A stretch of 64,000 nt of DNA. Source: Thamnaconus septentrionalis. Taxonomy: Eukaryota; Chordata; Actinopteri; Tetraodontiformes; Monacanthidae. The first letter of the stretch is position 1. Each line of letters starts with the position of its first letter. Below are positions 1 to 13,081 of the stretch, piece by piece. Location of the stretch: contig CM020512.1 of assembly GCA_009823395.1 (NCBI GenBank), forward strand, positions 2,099,905-2,163,904, in the 5' to 3' direction. The notes under the pieces are model-generated. The model was not told the DNA's origin and ran no database searches. It saw nothing but the letters and a program-made list of their open reading frames with translations. A program made the translations under genes and the position numbers.

Positions 1-2390
1 TCGTGAGACCTTTGACGATGCCACCTCAGCACACCTTCAGCACTCAGCGCCGCTCCCTCACATAGAGACCTGTAGGGAAATGTGTTCCCCTTTGCGCGTG
101 CTCTGCTCGAGGATCAATTTAACATGCCCATGCCTGAATGTGCCTCCCTGCATCCCTCCCCGCCCGCCGCTCCGCCTGGCAAATGACTTTGCATCCCAAT
201 TTTTTCCTCCTCCTCCTCCTCCTCCAGCTCCTCCACCTCCTCCTCCTCACCATCTTCCTCTTCACAGATAGCTAGACAGCCGCTTTTTCTCCCTCGCGCC
301 CCTCTCCCTCCGTCTTTGCCTCTCACTCCCTACATCTCCCCGCTGATGGATGGACAGATCATCTATAGCCAATCTAGCAGCGCTCCTGATGCAGTTAGGG
401 CCTGTGACAAGTCTCCGGGCGGGGAGGGGAGGCGAGGCGGGGTGGTGGTGCGAAGGGAGGTGGATGAGGAGAACCGAGCGGAGCGGAGCCGAGGGAGCGG
501 GGTGACGAAGAGGACACGGCATCTGGGGGGGAAATAAAGCAGGCAGCAGAGCGAAGGAACGGGAGGGAGAGCAAAGCGTGTCAGCGGAGCCGCCGGGCAT
601 CTTGTGTGTGTTTGTGTACTCACACTCCGCCCCCCCCCCCCCCGGGCTCCTGGCTGCTGCTAGGGGCCGTGGTTGCTGCCTGCCCTTCGCCAGCCGCGAC
701 GACAAACACATGTTATTTACATCTGGCACAACGACCAACCGCATTGTGTGTTCTCCGTTGCAAGCGCGAGGCTGTTCGATTCAGGATGGACCGCAGAGAT
801 TGTCAGACGGGGGGCTGCGTCACGTCCCGTGCGCGGTTGCGCACATTAGCCACTAGGGGGTAGTGTTATCCTCACTGTAGCCACAGCCGCAGCTCGCTCG
901 ATCTGCTGCTGTTCTGCTCCTGTTCGCGAGGTCGACGATAACGTGTTGTCACAGGTGGCAACACAACGAGGTTCGCGTTTAGCACTTTTATCCCTTTTCC
1001 TCCTCAAAGAAGAGTGCCACCAATTGCACCCATTATTATTTTTTAATGGAGATTCTGGGGCTCTTTTTGTGTGCAATGGCTACTCGAAAACACTCACAAA
1101 AAGCCAAATGCATGTAGCTGCTGGCGCAGGACAGCGGAGATTTTGGCTAAAAACAAAGTTGGGTGAAGACACAAGTGATGTGTAGAGACGTGTTTTTGTT
1201 TGTTCTTTCGCAACTTGAGTGCACGGCTGCCTCCTCAGGAACTTCAGATCCGTTTAGTGGATCGGAAAATGTCACAAGCTCCGAGAAATTGAAGGCTGGC
1301 ATTTCCATTTTAAGTGAGCCGTCCCTTCAAGACCTCAGCAGCCCGTCCTCCAGCTGTGCTGGAATCTTCTGGAGGACGCTCCACACACCGCGTGGTGTAT
1401 GTTTAGGAATCCAACCGCGAGCAAACTTACAGTCATGACCTCCACGTTCCCGACGTTTGTTGGGCGGTTAAAAAAATAAATAAATAAAAAAATGTAGGAG
1501 GACGACGCGCCTCTCCGCTGGGAAATTACGAGTGACAAGCGGCGGTGAATGAGTGCATAGTTGTGTCGGCCCCCAGGTATGAAAGCACACAAATCTGGAA
1601 GGTGAGGAAGTTGTGTTCTGAGAGAACCAGAGGCCGTCTGACCCCTCGCAGGCAGCGGGGGTCGGGGGTCAACTCACTTGACCCCCCCCCTCCCATTCCT
1701 CGTCCATATCAGCCCACCACCCCACCCCCGCTTTGACTACATGTTCAACGCACTGATAACTCCCCACACACACATACCTTCACTCCACCAGCAGCAGCAG
1801 GGCCTGTATGCACACACACACACTCGCAGAGAGGGGCACTTTCTCTTGTAGGCTTGGGGTGGGGGTGGGGGGGGGGCGGGGGGGTCAGAGTCGGGGGGGC
1901 ACGTTCAAGACAAATAAACAAAAAAGTGGAAGTGACACGAATCCATCTCCTGCTGCCAGACACTGCCTGTCTCCTTCCTCTGCTGCCCCTGCCCCTTCAG
2001 CCCCCCCCTCCCTCCCCCCACACACACACACACCCCACCCTCCCCGACCAGCCCAGCACATGCACACAAATAACATACGTGCGTGCGCGCGCACACACAC
2101 ACACACACACAAAGCACAAAGCACAAAAGACAGAGTCAACACAGCGTGTTTCTCACCTCCATTTTAAAGGCGCTGGGCAAAAACAGCAGCCATTTTGCCA
2201 GAGTGCCCCCCACCCCAACGCCCCCACCTCCCCACCTCTTGATAGTAATCAAATTTGGTCTCATCTTTTCATTTTCTCATCTCTCCTCCCCATCTGCACG
2301 GCGTAACTCCTCTCTCTCTCTCATTCTCTCCCTCATCATCCCTCACTGTCACTCGGCAGCTCTGAGCCATTGACCTCCGACCCCCAAGCA

Positions 2391-2407
2391 GGTTCACCAG
2401 CGGGTCA
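2391..2407 (+). promoter_or_regulatory. candidate DR5 retinoic acid response element, 3' flank
   Basis: GGTTCA, spacer CCAGC, GGGTCA: a perfect DR5. The first half and the following CC match the start of the known Hoxa1 3' RARE. Inverted half-site-like TGACCT and GACCCC lie just upstream (2371-2384). It is 22 kb from hoxc1a. Confidence 0.45.
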
Positions 2408-2493
2408 GGAGCCTGGCGGGGGGAGGCGGGGGGGCTGGTGGAAGGTCTGTTATTGGGGGATGCCAGCTCCTTCCTCTGGCCATGGATACAGAC

Positions 2494-2496
<3 letters not shown>

Positions 2497-2531
<35 letters not shown>
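2497..2531. repeat. (GCC)n trinucleotide run
   Basis: About 11 tandem GCC units. They generate spurious poly-Arg/poly-Ala open frames on both strands. Confidence 0.9.
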
Positions 2532-2699
2532 TGCCATAGCAACTGGACGAGCGAGAGCAGCCTGCAGAGAGCTGCTCTGTTATGCGATTTTGGCTTTAAC
2601 CTCTGCGGGCACATGCTCACACACACACACTGGCGATAAGCTGGCGTGCACAGACGCACAGAATCCGGCGCGCGCGAGCACAAAATATAATCAAATTTC

Positions 2700-3015
2700 T
2701 TATTTGCGCTGCCAGGCTGTGCTGCTGGAATAGACTTTTTTTCTTTTTTCTTTCAAGATACAAGATTGATGGGCATTCCACGTTGGCTGCAATTAATTGC
2801 CGCATAATTAGACCTACAAGTTATTTATTGAAGCAATTTGGAGAACACAAGAGCCTGGGGATGTATAAAAAACCATTTGATCACGAGCCGCATAAACTTT
2901 AAAGATGTCCTCTCGCATGCTTTTATTTGGACAGAAATGAGCGATTCACTCGGCTCTCCAAGAGGCTTTTTCCCATAATAATAAAAAGCATGAATGATAA
3001 TAAATCCGGGCTAAA
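2700..3015. other. AT-rich block, possible conserved noncoding element
   Basis: An island without simple repeats between a GCC run and a long GT run. It is rich in homeodomain-type motifs (AATTAATT, CATAATTAG, TTTATTG, GCATGAATGATAAT). It looks like a developmental enhancer, but conservation cannot be seen from one sequence. Confidence 0.3.
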
Positions 3016-3092
3016 GTGAGCGGTGCACCGGAAGTCTCATGGGGGTCAAATGAAAGTGGTCGCCAGTTTTTGCGGAGGTGAGACGGTGGCTC

Positions 3093-3094
<2 letters not shown>

Positions 3095-3140
<46 letters not shown>
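3095..3140. repeat. (GT)n microsatellite
   Basis: An uninterrupted dinucleotide run of about 23 units. Confidence 0.95.
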
Positions 3141-3142
<2 letters not shown>

Positions 3143-4489
3143 AGGTGTCATCCCGCTACAAACAGACCTGGTAGAACTCTGTTGCTGCAACGCTATTACT
3201 TATCCAATGCTTGCCCCCCCCCACCCCCCCAGTTGTTTTTCCTCTTTTTCTTCACTTAATCTCTCTGTTGTTTCATGTTTCATTTGTTTGTCGCCCGTTC
3301 CATTACGCCAAGCCGTATTTCTTCTTCGCCGTGCGGCTCGAAAAAATTTACTCCTGGCGCTCTTCCTCTCCTCTTCCTCTCCTCTTCCTCTCCTCTCCTC
3401 TCCTCTACTCTACTCTCGCTTGGCCGCTTTCTCTCCTTCCTGCCCTGCTCGTTGTTCAAACAAATATGATGAATGAGGCTATTGGTGTCTGGAGAATGAG
3501 CTGCGATCAGAGAGCCTTTGATGTTTGGCAGCTTTAATGACGTATCCTGATGAAGCGACATGCAGCCATTTTCACCTGGCGTGACACACTGCCGTTGCTG
3601 TTGAGCACATTCCGTTCAATTACTATGAAGTGGGAACCTGTTTTAGCTGGCGTGCATGTGCACGTACGGAGGCACGTGTGCGCGTGGAAGCGTGTGTCTT
3701 GTACGCACGTATATCCGCCTTTTAACTTTTTTCCTCGAACTTCATTCCTGCGGCCCACATGTTTGGCGACAATGTCAGCGCACTTAAACCGGGGCGCTTA
3801 TCTCAAGTGTCTCAAGAGGCTCTTATCAGTTCCTTTTGTAGTCGCAGGATTAACTACTGTCAGGGGCAACCCCGCCCCCCCGCCTCCCTCATCCCTCGGC
3901 CCTCGCCGCCTCATTGTGGACAAGCGTGTTTGCGCGCACTCAAACTTGCATGCAAATCGTTACGTGCGCATGCCCACTTTCCCTACGTGCGTGTGCGTGC
4001 AATGCGTGCACAAAAGGCATTTGCACGAACGGCGTTTCGTTTTGTGAAGCAAACGCTGCTACTGCAATAAATTTAGCGTTGGTTTTGAAATGCAACACAG
4101 CAGCCCTGGAAAAAAAGACTCTTATTGGTGGTCTGGCTGGCTCCTGAGCAGAGCCTGTATTCCAACCGCAATGTTATGCAGGCGCCTCGGCCTCAGTGCC
4201 GCTCTGCTCTGCTCTGCTGTTCCCCGACCTCACCAATAGGTGGAGCTCTGTGCACAAAACAGATGATGTGAGGTTGCCATGGTCAAATGGCCTGGAGCTG
4301 CAGGAAGAGCTAATCAAATTGCCAGTGTGTCTGTGTCAATTACAGGGGGTCAACTTCATAAGAGGAAAAGGTCCAAATCATATTTGCACCTGCATTCTAG
4401 CAGCGGCGTCTGAGCCACGAGTGCAAGCAAGGCAAAGCGGAAGCCTTCTTGGTGCGGCAGTCAGACTGATAATAATATGGAAATGATGG

Positions 4490-4730
4490 TTTTCATAAGC
4501 ACACATTCTTATGAGGCATTAGAATTCCTTTAAATTCCACAGATAAAGGCTCGGTGTGACTGCCTTGAGCGATGAGCTTTTGCTGTTTGTAGATCGCGGC
4601 TGAGATGAATAGCGAGCGAGGCTGATACTCTTACAGTGCCAAGCCACTATCTTATCACTTCCCTCTATCGGACTGATAAAGTAAATGACTTTGCTATAGG
4701 TGAGCACCTCTTCAAATTCATTATGGGCCC
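4490..4730. other. possible conserved noncoding element
   Basis: Repeat-free sequence with GATA-type motifs (TTATCAC, CTGATAAAG) and TTAGAATTCC/TTTAAATTCC runs. The content suggests a regulatory block. Nothing codes here. Confidence 0.25.
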
Positions 4731-5859
4731 TCGGTGCCCCGTGGCTATCGATGGCCGGGAGCGTGGCCCACTGTGTGTGTGTGTGTGTGTGTGGATCCCA
4801 GTGGCACTCTACTGCTGATGACAGAGGAGATGAAGACGTCTTTGGAAGGAATCGGCGGGAGATGGTCATGTGACTGCAGGCCGCTTCAACCTGCTCACCC
4901 CCAGTGGAAATGCAAATTCTGAAGATTTGTTTAGGCTGTTGTAACATACAGGGAACCCGCTGGGGATCTCCGCCATTTTCACTCATTTACATGTTTTTAA
5001 TCAAGGAACTCGCAGCCAAATGTGCATAAATGAGCCAAAAGGACTACTGTGCAGCAGCGCTGAGAAGCCAGCGGCAGAGTTTGCAGATATTCTGCGGCGA
5101 AAACAATCCTGACGGTGGGGGCGGTGTTTCACCAGCCAGTGTGGGGGGGTACTTGGTCATCAGGGTCACCGCTAGTGGTGTACTCCCCCCACCCACACGC
5201 CCCCCCATTCCTTTAATCGCACACTCTCGGCTCGGTGTCCCGTTGGAAAGGTAGCGCCATCATTAGATCAGCAAAACAAATGAGTCAATGAAGGAGGTTT
5301 GGAAGCTTCCCAGGAGGAGCATCTGTCTCCGTGCTGAGTGGCAGCTCTGTCAATGAGCGCCAGGCCAGTAATGCGCTGGTATTCAGAGGGGCAGTGTGTG
5401 TGTGTGTGTGTGTGTGCGCATGCACGTGTGTGCATCCATTTGGCTCTCTGGGCAGTGAGATGCTGGAGGAGGTTATTAAATATGACAGCGCTGGACCGAG
5501 GAGCTGCGTCTCTTCTGGCTCCTTTGTGCTCCTCTTTTATTTCCTTCCACGCAACTTTTTCCAACTCCAGCACCGCCGTCCGCCGAGCCCAGCCAGCCAG
5601 CCGGCCGGCCAGCCAGCCAGCCAGTCAGTATTTAAGTATCTGCAGTAATAACGTTTGACCACTAAATCAGAGACGTTGCCGACGCGCGTGATGAATGTCG
5701 GGTCTCCGGCTAATTTTCCGCGTCATTAATGATGGAGGAAGTTTCTTAAATTCCGGCCGAGCTCCGGAGCCAGCAGGTGAGCGCCGACGTGCAGCATCAC
5801 CTTGCAGGGTTTTTTTTAAAATTATTATTATTATTATTGTTGTGTTACGCAGAACGAGG

Positions 5860-6060
5860 TCGAGCAAATGAGCCAGAATTCTGACCTCCTAACGATGATG
5901 AGAATGGCGCCGTGCTTTGATAATTATGGGATGTCGTCCCGCTCGCGAGCGTCTCTACGGCGACAGCCTTATTGACAGCGAGCTGCAAAATCTGTGCATT
6001 AGCGTGGCGGCAAATAGCTTATTGACCTCGAGGGCCGCCGTCAATGATTATTCTCATTAT
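5860..6060. other. possible conserved noncoding element with PBX/MEIS-like motifs
   Basis: A non-repetitive block with TGATAATTATGG, TTATTGACAGC (containing the MEIS/PREP core TGACAG), GCTTATTGACC and TCAATGATTATTCTC. A PBX-HOX-like TGATTGATGG follows at about 6193-6202. This motif density is typical of Hox enhancers. Confidence 0.3.
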
Positions 6061-7205
6061 TGATCAACCGGCCGATTCATATATTTTTTTTTTCAATTCA
6101 TCAACAAATCCGCCGGTCTATAAAATGTCAAAAGTTAGTGAGAAATGATTCTCGCAATTTTTTTTTTTTCAAAAGCCTGAGGCCACGTTCTTTGATTGAT
6201 GGTCGATTGGTCAAACGTCCTGAGACGCTGAACCCTGTGATCCCGTAGAACGACGGCGTTTGATAATAAGGATGGGGGGCAATCAAAGATGAGGTTAACG
6301 AGGTGATTTCTGCCCCCCCTCTGTAAAACACTCATCTCGATGAATCTTCCTTTTGAAATTGCAGCACGAATCGGAATTGAAACGCGTTTTCCAAGACACG
6401 CAAACACCTTTCTCGACCTTGCTTTACTTGCTCTGCTTTAGAGAGAATGGCCCCAGAAAAGAGAATATCCAGTGAGCAGCAGCAGCTGTGTGGAGGAATA
6501 GTCAGACCGGCCATAGAAAGTGCAACACTGTCTCAAACAGCCAATGGTTTACAACCTGCGCTCAGCGGAAGAGCTGCTCTGAATCTGAAATCTCTCTGTT
6601 GGGAACCCGGTCCTGGCAAGGTGGACCTAATGAAGTAGCCAGCGGGTGCACGGTTTAGGTCGGCGCTCGGCTGACTCTTCTAGAAAGTTGATGCAACAAT
6701 AAATTCTCATTCGATTTTCCTGCCAGCACCTTTTTTTGAATGTGTTTCCAAACAGTGTTCTGACGTCTTGGTTCACCTGGTGGAAGTTCTAATGGGGCGT
6801 TCATAATTTGACACAGACTGGGGACTAAATGACCTCCTCCCCCCCTACGACCAAGCACCACACCCTCGCCGTCACTTTGCTCCTGGCACTTTTTTTTTTT
6901 TTTGATGACCTCATCCTGCTCCCAGTGTCAACAAGTTCCTGATCCGCATGAAAGCTGAACTCTGAAATGGATCTCACGATGCTCGTACATCAAGCACTTC
7001 TGTGGGAGGGAAAGTGAAGCTTACCATTATGACCATTATTATTATTATTATTGTTATCATTATTGTCATTACTGCGGCGAGCCCGGCGTCAGCAGCTGCT
7101 CCAGCTCCGTGTCTCCAGGAGGTCGTTTCCTGAAGCTCCGTCCAGTCTCCCACATTAGCGCCACCTCCACTCAGCCGCTACTCAGCGAGGAGACGGCGGT
7201 GGGCT

Positions 7206-7232
7206 GCAGCGCCTGCTGCTGCTGCTGCAGCG

Positions 7233-7272
<40 letters not shown>
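7206..7272. repeat. (CTG)n trinucleotide runs
   Basis: Two blocks of CTG repeats joined by CAGCGC. They are noncoding here. Confidence 0.9.
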
Positions 7273-7274
<2 letters not shown>

Positions 7275-8949
7275 TGGCTGCTGTCTGAAGGCCGCGCACG
7301 CTGATGATTCCCAATTAGCGAGTGAGTGGGAGGCATTAGTGTTCAGGCAGACACATAAATGGCACCGGGATGAGATCAATTAGACTGAGAGAGGGGGATC
7401 TATGGGGTGGGGAGGTGTCGTTAGGCTCCTGGATGGCTGGTGGTCAAAGTGAGCCGCTGTCGAGCTCTCAGCGAGGCCGCTGTCTCACTCGCCGTCCGGC
7501 TCCGAGTCTCTCAGTCGGAGGCAGCGTGGAAATAATGAACGTCCGCTCGTTCTCTTTCGGCCTTTTTTATCCGGGTTTGAGTAAAAGCGGCAGTCCCGCA
7601 GATCAGCGCCGCGAGCGTCACGTGGTCAAAACAGCAGAAGCAGCAGCAGCAGTGATAACTTGTGGTGTTTGAGTCCCTGGGGCTGCGACGCAGGGTGGTG
7701 AGTAATCGTGCTGTGTCTGTGCATGCGTTGCCATTGATTTTGTCTCGGCTCCGAGCTCTCCCAATTACCTCCTACTTCAGGCTGCCAGTCCCCTCGCTGT
7801 CGGGGGGTGGAGGGGACGGCAGGCGGGGGGAGGTGGGGGAGCGCTGGGGGGGTGAAGTAGGACACTTGGGCCTCAGTGAGCTGTTTGTTTACCCCGCTAA
7901 TTGCTCCTGTTGTTTCCTTTCATTAGCGCAGGCTGAGCTATCGGGCCGGCTCGCACAACACAACTAAGTGCTCCTAACCTTCTGGTCCCTTGGTCTGCAG
8001 TAAATATTGGACCACGTTATGTGGTGGTTTGCCTTTTAAAATATGGCTATCCAGTGCGGAAATAATCAGCGCCGCATGTTTGGAATGCAGCAGGTTTTAT
8101 ATGGTGCCCAAAGGAAGACTGAGTGCCTGGAGCGGCCTTACTGGAGTTTCCCACTGAAGGACTCACACTGCGGCGCAAGAAAAAAAAAAAAAATCACTTT
8201 ACCATGTGTGACTCCAGTCAAAAAAAATAAGAAAAGTCCATGTTGCACTTTTTGCACCAGTTGTGGAAATAGCCACTTTATGATGTCACAAAGGGCATTC
8301 ACAGGGTATGAAGGATATGGCTGTATATTTTAGCGTCCAGCATCAGTGCATATAGTATTATTTAATAGCTTAGTGGCACTAATAATCACTGGGTCTGTAT
8401 TGATTTGGCAACACTTTTGTGCTAGCTACTGCTAGCTAGCTAGCTGAAGTGCTCCTAGCTGTGGCAGCGCATATTAATCAGACTTTTTTACGCTGTGTTG
8501 TGCATCTTTTTGTTGACGTGGTAAGTTGTCATCTTACATGTGAACATATATTTTTCATATTCAGTTTTTTTTTGAGTCAAACAGCTGAATAGGATGCAAA
8601 TACACTGAAGTATTCTAAAGTATTCCGACACCCTGATACCTGTTTCGCAGGCATTTAATCTGCAACGGAATAGGTTAACAAATAAAAGCTCCAACATTAA
8701 ACACCAAGACGGGCGTGTCGAGCTGCAGCCACATTTTGACTGACCTCGATGCAAAAAAAGAGAATGTAAACGTCACGAGTGCATTCCATTTCATTCCATG
8801 GGTGTGGGTTTTGAGTTTAGTGTTGTCTTGACTGTACCGTGCTGCGTTAGCGTGTTAGCGTGGCCTTTTGGAAAACGGTTGCACGCTCACGCCGGCCCCT
8901 GAGTCTGTGGTACACCCCCAACCCTTTCCCACACAACACCACACGCATA

Positions 8950-8987
<38 letters not shown>

Positions 8988-10165
8988 GCCGCGGCTCCTT
9001 AATGACTGCCATTCCTCTCAGTGCCACGTTATTAATTAGCTCAATGATCCTTGCCAATGGGACCTGCACCGCGGATTAGAGCCCTCAGCGCCCACACCCC
9101 TGGCTGCTGCCGCCTCCTGCCCGGGGTAGGCGAAGCGGGAACCGGGGGGCGTGGGGGAGGTGCATGTCTGCACGGGCGGAGGTACAGTGTGTGTTTTACA
9201 GTTGCCTTTGTGCCTTTTGTGCAGCTTCACAAAACCTCTTGCATTTTCGCATTTTCTTTTTTAGTTTTTTTGTTTGCCCTCATTGTCTCTGGTGGATGAA
9301 TCGTCGATGCTCGGAGTCACTTCCCCCGAGCGAATGGTAAGATTCAAGGACAGGCGTGTGGTTCCAGCCTAAAAAAAACCAAAAAAAAACAAAAAAACAC
9401 AGATTCTTCATCGAGGGCTTGAGTCACCGCGGCAGATTTGCGCGGGTCTTTCCGTCAGGTGAGCGGGGGTCTGAAAGAGGGAGGCGGCCCCTCCAGATGC
9501 CTCACTGTTGCGCCCAGCAAATGAACATAAATGTCACTGTCAAGCTGGAATGAAGAAAAAAAGGGGCGACGGCGGAGAAACTGCGGTGAAGTTTGGAGGA
9601 CGCCGGCTTGTTTCTTCAGGACGTGAAACAGGTGGAAACCTGGGGAGCGGAGGAGAGAGCCGGCGGCCGCACCTGTAACTGACTTCTGACTGCTTTTCTT
9701 CCCACAGTATTCAAGTCTTGTGTACGATGTCAAAGGTAATCTGGCTCAGCTTTAACCCGGGTCGCTCACATATTGATGGAAAAAGCACAAAATCTGCTCT
9801 TTGCACTTCACTCAAACCAACATTGTTCAAAGAACAGTATGTTGTGGATTTAAAAAATTGTTTGCATTTGTCTTCAAAAAAAGCTCATTTTTCTCTCAAT
9901 TTTCTCAAACGATTGCCTTTTTCAGACTGAAGGATGCACCCACCGTTGCACCCCCCTCTGCCGCCCTCCGCCCCCCCCGCCGGGCAGCGCCGTCACCGTC
10001 CTGTGCCCCAACACCTGCAGCACCTGCACGGCCCCGGTTGGTCCAGAAGACGGCGGAGGAGCAAGTGGAGGAGGAGGAGGAGGAGGAGGCAGCGAGGAGG
10101 ATAGATATGCAGGTGGTGCAGTCGCTCCAAGGTGACAGCGAGGTGTGTTGTGATTATTGACTGCG

Positions 10166-10182
10166 TGACCTCGCCGTGACCC
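10166..10182 (-). promoter_or_regulatory. candidate DR5 retinoic acid response element, 3' flank
   Basis: On the plus strand TGACCT, spacer CGCCG, TGACCC, which is a perfect DR5 read on the minus strand. It stands in a short non-repetitive island between GC-rich simple repeats. Confidence 0.45.
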
Positions 10183-10784
10183 CGGCTGCCAGCCAGTAAA
10201 GGGCAGAGAGTTAGCGCTCGCCGCGCCGCCTGTCACGGCCGTCAATACGCTGATGAATGGCGCCGGCGGTTATTAAAGCAGAATTAGAATGGGGAGGGGG
10301 TGCAGGGTGGGGTTGGGGGGGGGGTGGGGGCTGGGGGATAAATGATGGCGCAAATGGTTGTGCGGTGGAGGGAGCGAGGAGCCGGATGGCACGGCATCAC
10401 TGTCATCAGTCTTTATTACCCTCCAGGGAACAGAGGGGTGGGGGTGGATGGGGGGGCAGGGAGCGGTCAGCGCCACGCACCCTCTGCCCCCCCCCCCAAC
10501 CCCCTCGCTTCTTCCCACCTCCTCCTCCTCCCCCCTCTCCCGCCAGCGCCAACACCAGACTGGTCGTGACGCGTTATTACTGGGAACACACCTGCATGTT
10601 GACTGAAGGAGGGGGGTAAGGGTGTAGATGGAGGGGAGGGAGGGGGGCCACGCCACCGCCGTTTGTCTTTATTGCCACAAAAGAGGTTTTTACATAAGCG
10701 TCCTCCGACCTCGCCGCCGGACGTGGCCGCTCCTTTTTTTTTATTTTTCCCATCAGCCACCCCCCCACCCCACTCCCTCCTCTG

Positions 10785-10825
<41 letters not shown>

Positions 10826-10942
10826 TCTGTTATGTTGCTGGTTCCCCCTTTTTCCCCCTCCCTCCCGGGTCCTCCATTTTCTCTCTCTCTCTCTCTTTAC
10901 CAAGCGAGCGAGCGAGCGAGCGAGGGAGCGAGGGAACGAGAC

Positions 10943-11008
10943 AGTGGAGGCAGTGGAGGCAGTGGAGGCAGTGGAGGCAGTGGAGGGAGTGGAGGGAGTG
11001 GAGGGACC
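10943..11008. repeat. GTGGAGGCA-type 9 bp tandem repeat
   Basis: Seven or so 9 bp units (GTGGAGGCA drifting to GTGGAGGGA), preceded by a GAGC tetramer run. It produces an artificial Gly-Gly-Ser open frame. Confidence 0.85.
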
Positions 11009-11084
11009 CCCACCACAATCAATCACGGTGAAGTCGCGGAGCACGGCGGCACAACTCAGGGCACCGGCGCAGATAAGCCTGTTA

Positions 11085-11245
11085 GAGGAGAGGAGGAGGA
11101 AGAGGAGTAAGAGGAGGAGGAGGAGGAGAGGAAGAGGAGAGTAAGAGGAGAGGAAGAGGAGGAAGAGGAGAGGAGAGGAAGAGGAGGAAGAGGAGGAAGA
11201 GGAGAGGAAGAGGAGGAGGAGAGGGGAAGTGGAAGAGGGGAGATG
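11085..11245. repeat. polypurine GAGGA-type tract
   Basis: About 160 bp that is almost purely A/G on the plus strand, made of GAGGA, AGGAAG and GAGGAGAGG units with mirror-like symmetry. It could form triplex DNA. There is no coding content. Confidence 0.85.
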
Positions 11246-11381
11246 AAGGAGATAGAGGGAAAAGAAGAAGCTGTTGGAGGGTTGGGGGTGGGGGGTACGC
11301 TGGGTTCAGTGCACAGTCAGGGGATGGGTGCTAGTGGTGTGTGTGTGTGGGGGGGGGCAGGAATGGATGGGTCCACCAGTG

Positions 11382-11411
11382 CGACCGACCGACCGACCGA
11401 CCGACCGACCG
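11382..11411. repeat. (GACC)n tetranucleotide run
   Basis: About seven tandem GACC units. Confidence 0.9.
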
Positions 11412-12169
11412 GTGGCTCCGCCCCCTGTGGGCCCCCCCACCCCCTCCCCCACCGGCCGAGGGTCCCGCCTGCATACAGATGCGGTGGCGGCGGTGGCGGC
11501 GGCGGCGGCGGCGGCGGCAGCATTGATATTCTGCCCTCGTGCTGCTTCCACTCGCCTTCTTCTTTCCTAATTAGAGCTTTTATTTATTGATGCCCCCAGT
11601 TAACGTCTCTCCCAATTCTGCCCGAGTTCCGTCTCCATTAGACGCCACATTCATCCACTGCAGCTTTTTCCAGAGCCGCTCTTTAAATTTTCGGCCCCTG
11701 GCCTGCTGCTCAAATCTGCCCCCCCCCCCCTCCCATCCCCCTCCTCTTTTTTTGGGGTCGGTGTGGGAATCTCATGTGATGAATGGTGGAGTCATTCAAG
11801 CCGCATCCCAGCCTTTATTTCCTTTCATTTTTATTTTATTTCTTTTCCCATGAACTGCACAAAGCACTTCCAAACACATCCAAACACATCCGGGACGGCC
11901 TCGTCTTTAAACTATGCACGCAAATAAAAATGACTCCTCGTGCATTCCACGCAACGACAACATCCGTTCACACGGCGCACTTTACATTTGTCGACGAAAA
12001 AACATTTTTCTTTGACAAGATACAGTTTGGCTTCCAAGCGGTGCGCGCTAGCCGCAGCCGCCGATGCTAACGCTGACAGATGAGTCCCGGCGTGACAGAC
12101 AGCAGACGACGGTGATGCTTTTACAGGCGTCGTGGATCTAATGCGTTTAGGTGGCCCCCGACGTTTTAT

Positions 12170-12440
12170 CAAACGGGCTCATTGTATTACTTTACCTGCA
12201 GTCGGACAAACTCATCTGTAATAATCACATCGCTTTGCATTGTGCTGAAAAATAGCCCCTTTGCGCCGCCGCTAACTCTCTGGCATATTAAGAGGAGGCG
12301 CCGCCGCGCTAAGAGCGACTAGCATCTCCGCTGTGAGGAAATAGTCCTTCCAGAAACTTCAAGGTTGAGTGGTTGCTCATTAATTTCTATTAGATGGCCC
12401 TTACATGTTATGCATTAATTCTGAATTAATTATGGGAGGT
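12170..12440. other. possible conserved noncoding element
   Basis: Repeat-free AT-rich block with TCTGTAATAATCACATC, CTCATTAATTTC and GCATTAATTCTGAATTAATTATGG. Multiple TAAT cores suggest homeodomain binding. There is no coding signal. Confidence 0.3.
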
Positions 12441-12552
12441 TTTTTTTTCGCAGAGAGCGACAGTTTGACCAAGCCGCCACCTTGTTTTTTTGTGCTTTGC
12501 CTTTGTTAAGTCTTTGGTCTGGCTACCAACAGCAGAGATGCCATTGGGTATA

Positions 12553-12590
<38 letters not shown>

Positions 12591-12598
12591 CGATTGAT
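12553..12598. repeat. (GATT)n tetranucleotide run
   Basis: About 11 GATT units with one GATC interruption. Each pair spells TGATTGAT, a PBX-HOX-like core, so motif scans will over-call here. Confidence 0.9.
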
Positions 12599-13035
12599 TT
12601 CTACCCATTTTCTTTTGCAGTTTTTGCCTTTTTGAATTTCCAGGTTGTGCACATTTCCACTGCATTAGTGCAGCATCTTGCAGACTCATGAGTTGTAATG
12701 AAGGTCTTGGCAATACATTTATTATTAGTGGGAAAACTATCATGTTCTGCATCATCTGAAAACGTGTTCTCTGGTTGCTCCCTGCAGTTGTGCTTTTTCT
12801 TCGTTCTCAGTTTTTTTGGGGGACGATCGTCGGCAGCCTCTTACTTCACCGCCGCTGCCGCCTGCGCTTCTGTTTATCATCAAGCATTCGCTAAAATATG
12901 ACCATTGAGCGGCGGCGTTAAAGTTTTCGACGAGACGTTCCAGCGGCATGACACTGGATTTGCTCTTTTTCTGAACTCTCGCCTGTCTTGGGTTTGACAC
13001 ACGCCTGCAATGGCGTTCTGACGAACGTCTGCCTG

Positions 13036-13081
13036 CGAGCTGAGCTGAGCTGAGCTGAGCTGAGCTGAGCTGAGCTGAGCT
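13036..13081. repeat. (GAGCT)n pentanucleotide run
   Basis: Nine tandem GAGCT units. They underlie a spurious Ser-Ser-Ala-Gln-Leu open frame. Confidence 0.9.

Noticed and set aside
1664..1686. Palindrome of GGGTCAA and TTGACCC
   Set aside because: The spacing (7 nt, inverted) does not fit a retinoid receptor direct repeat, and it lies in G/C runs.
9922..11110. Several long frames rich in Pro, Gly and Ser on both strands
   Set aside because: They are translations of GC-rich simple repeats and microsatellites.
12553..12598. Array of PBX-HOX-like TGATTGAT motifs
   Set aside because: It is a (GATT)n microsatellite, so the motif count is not evidence of regulation.
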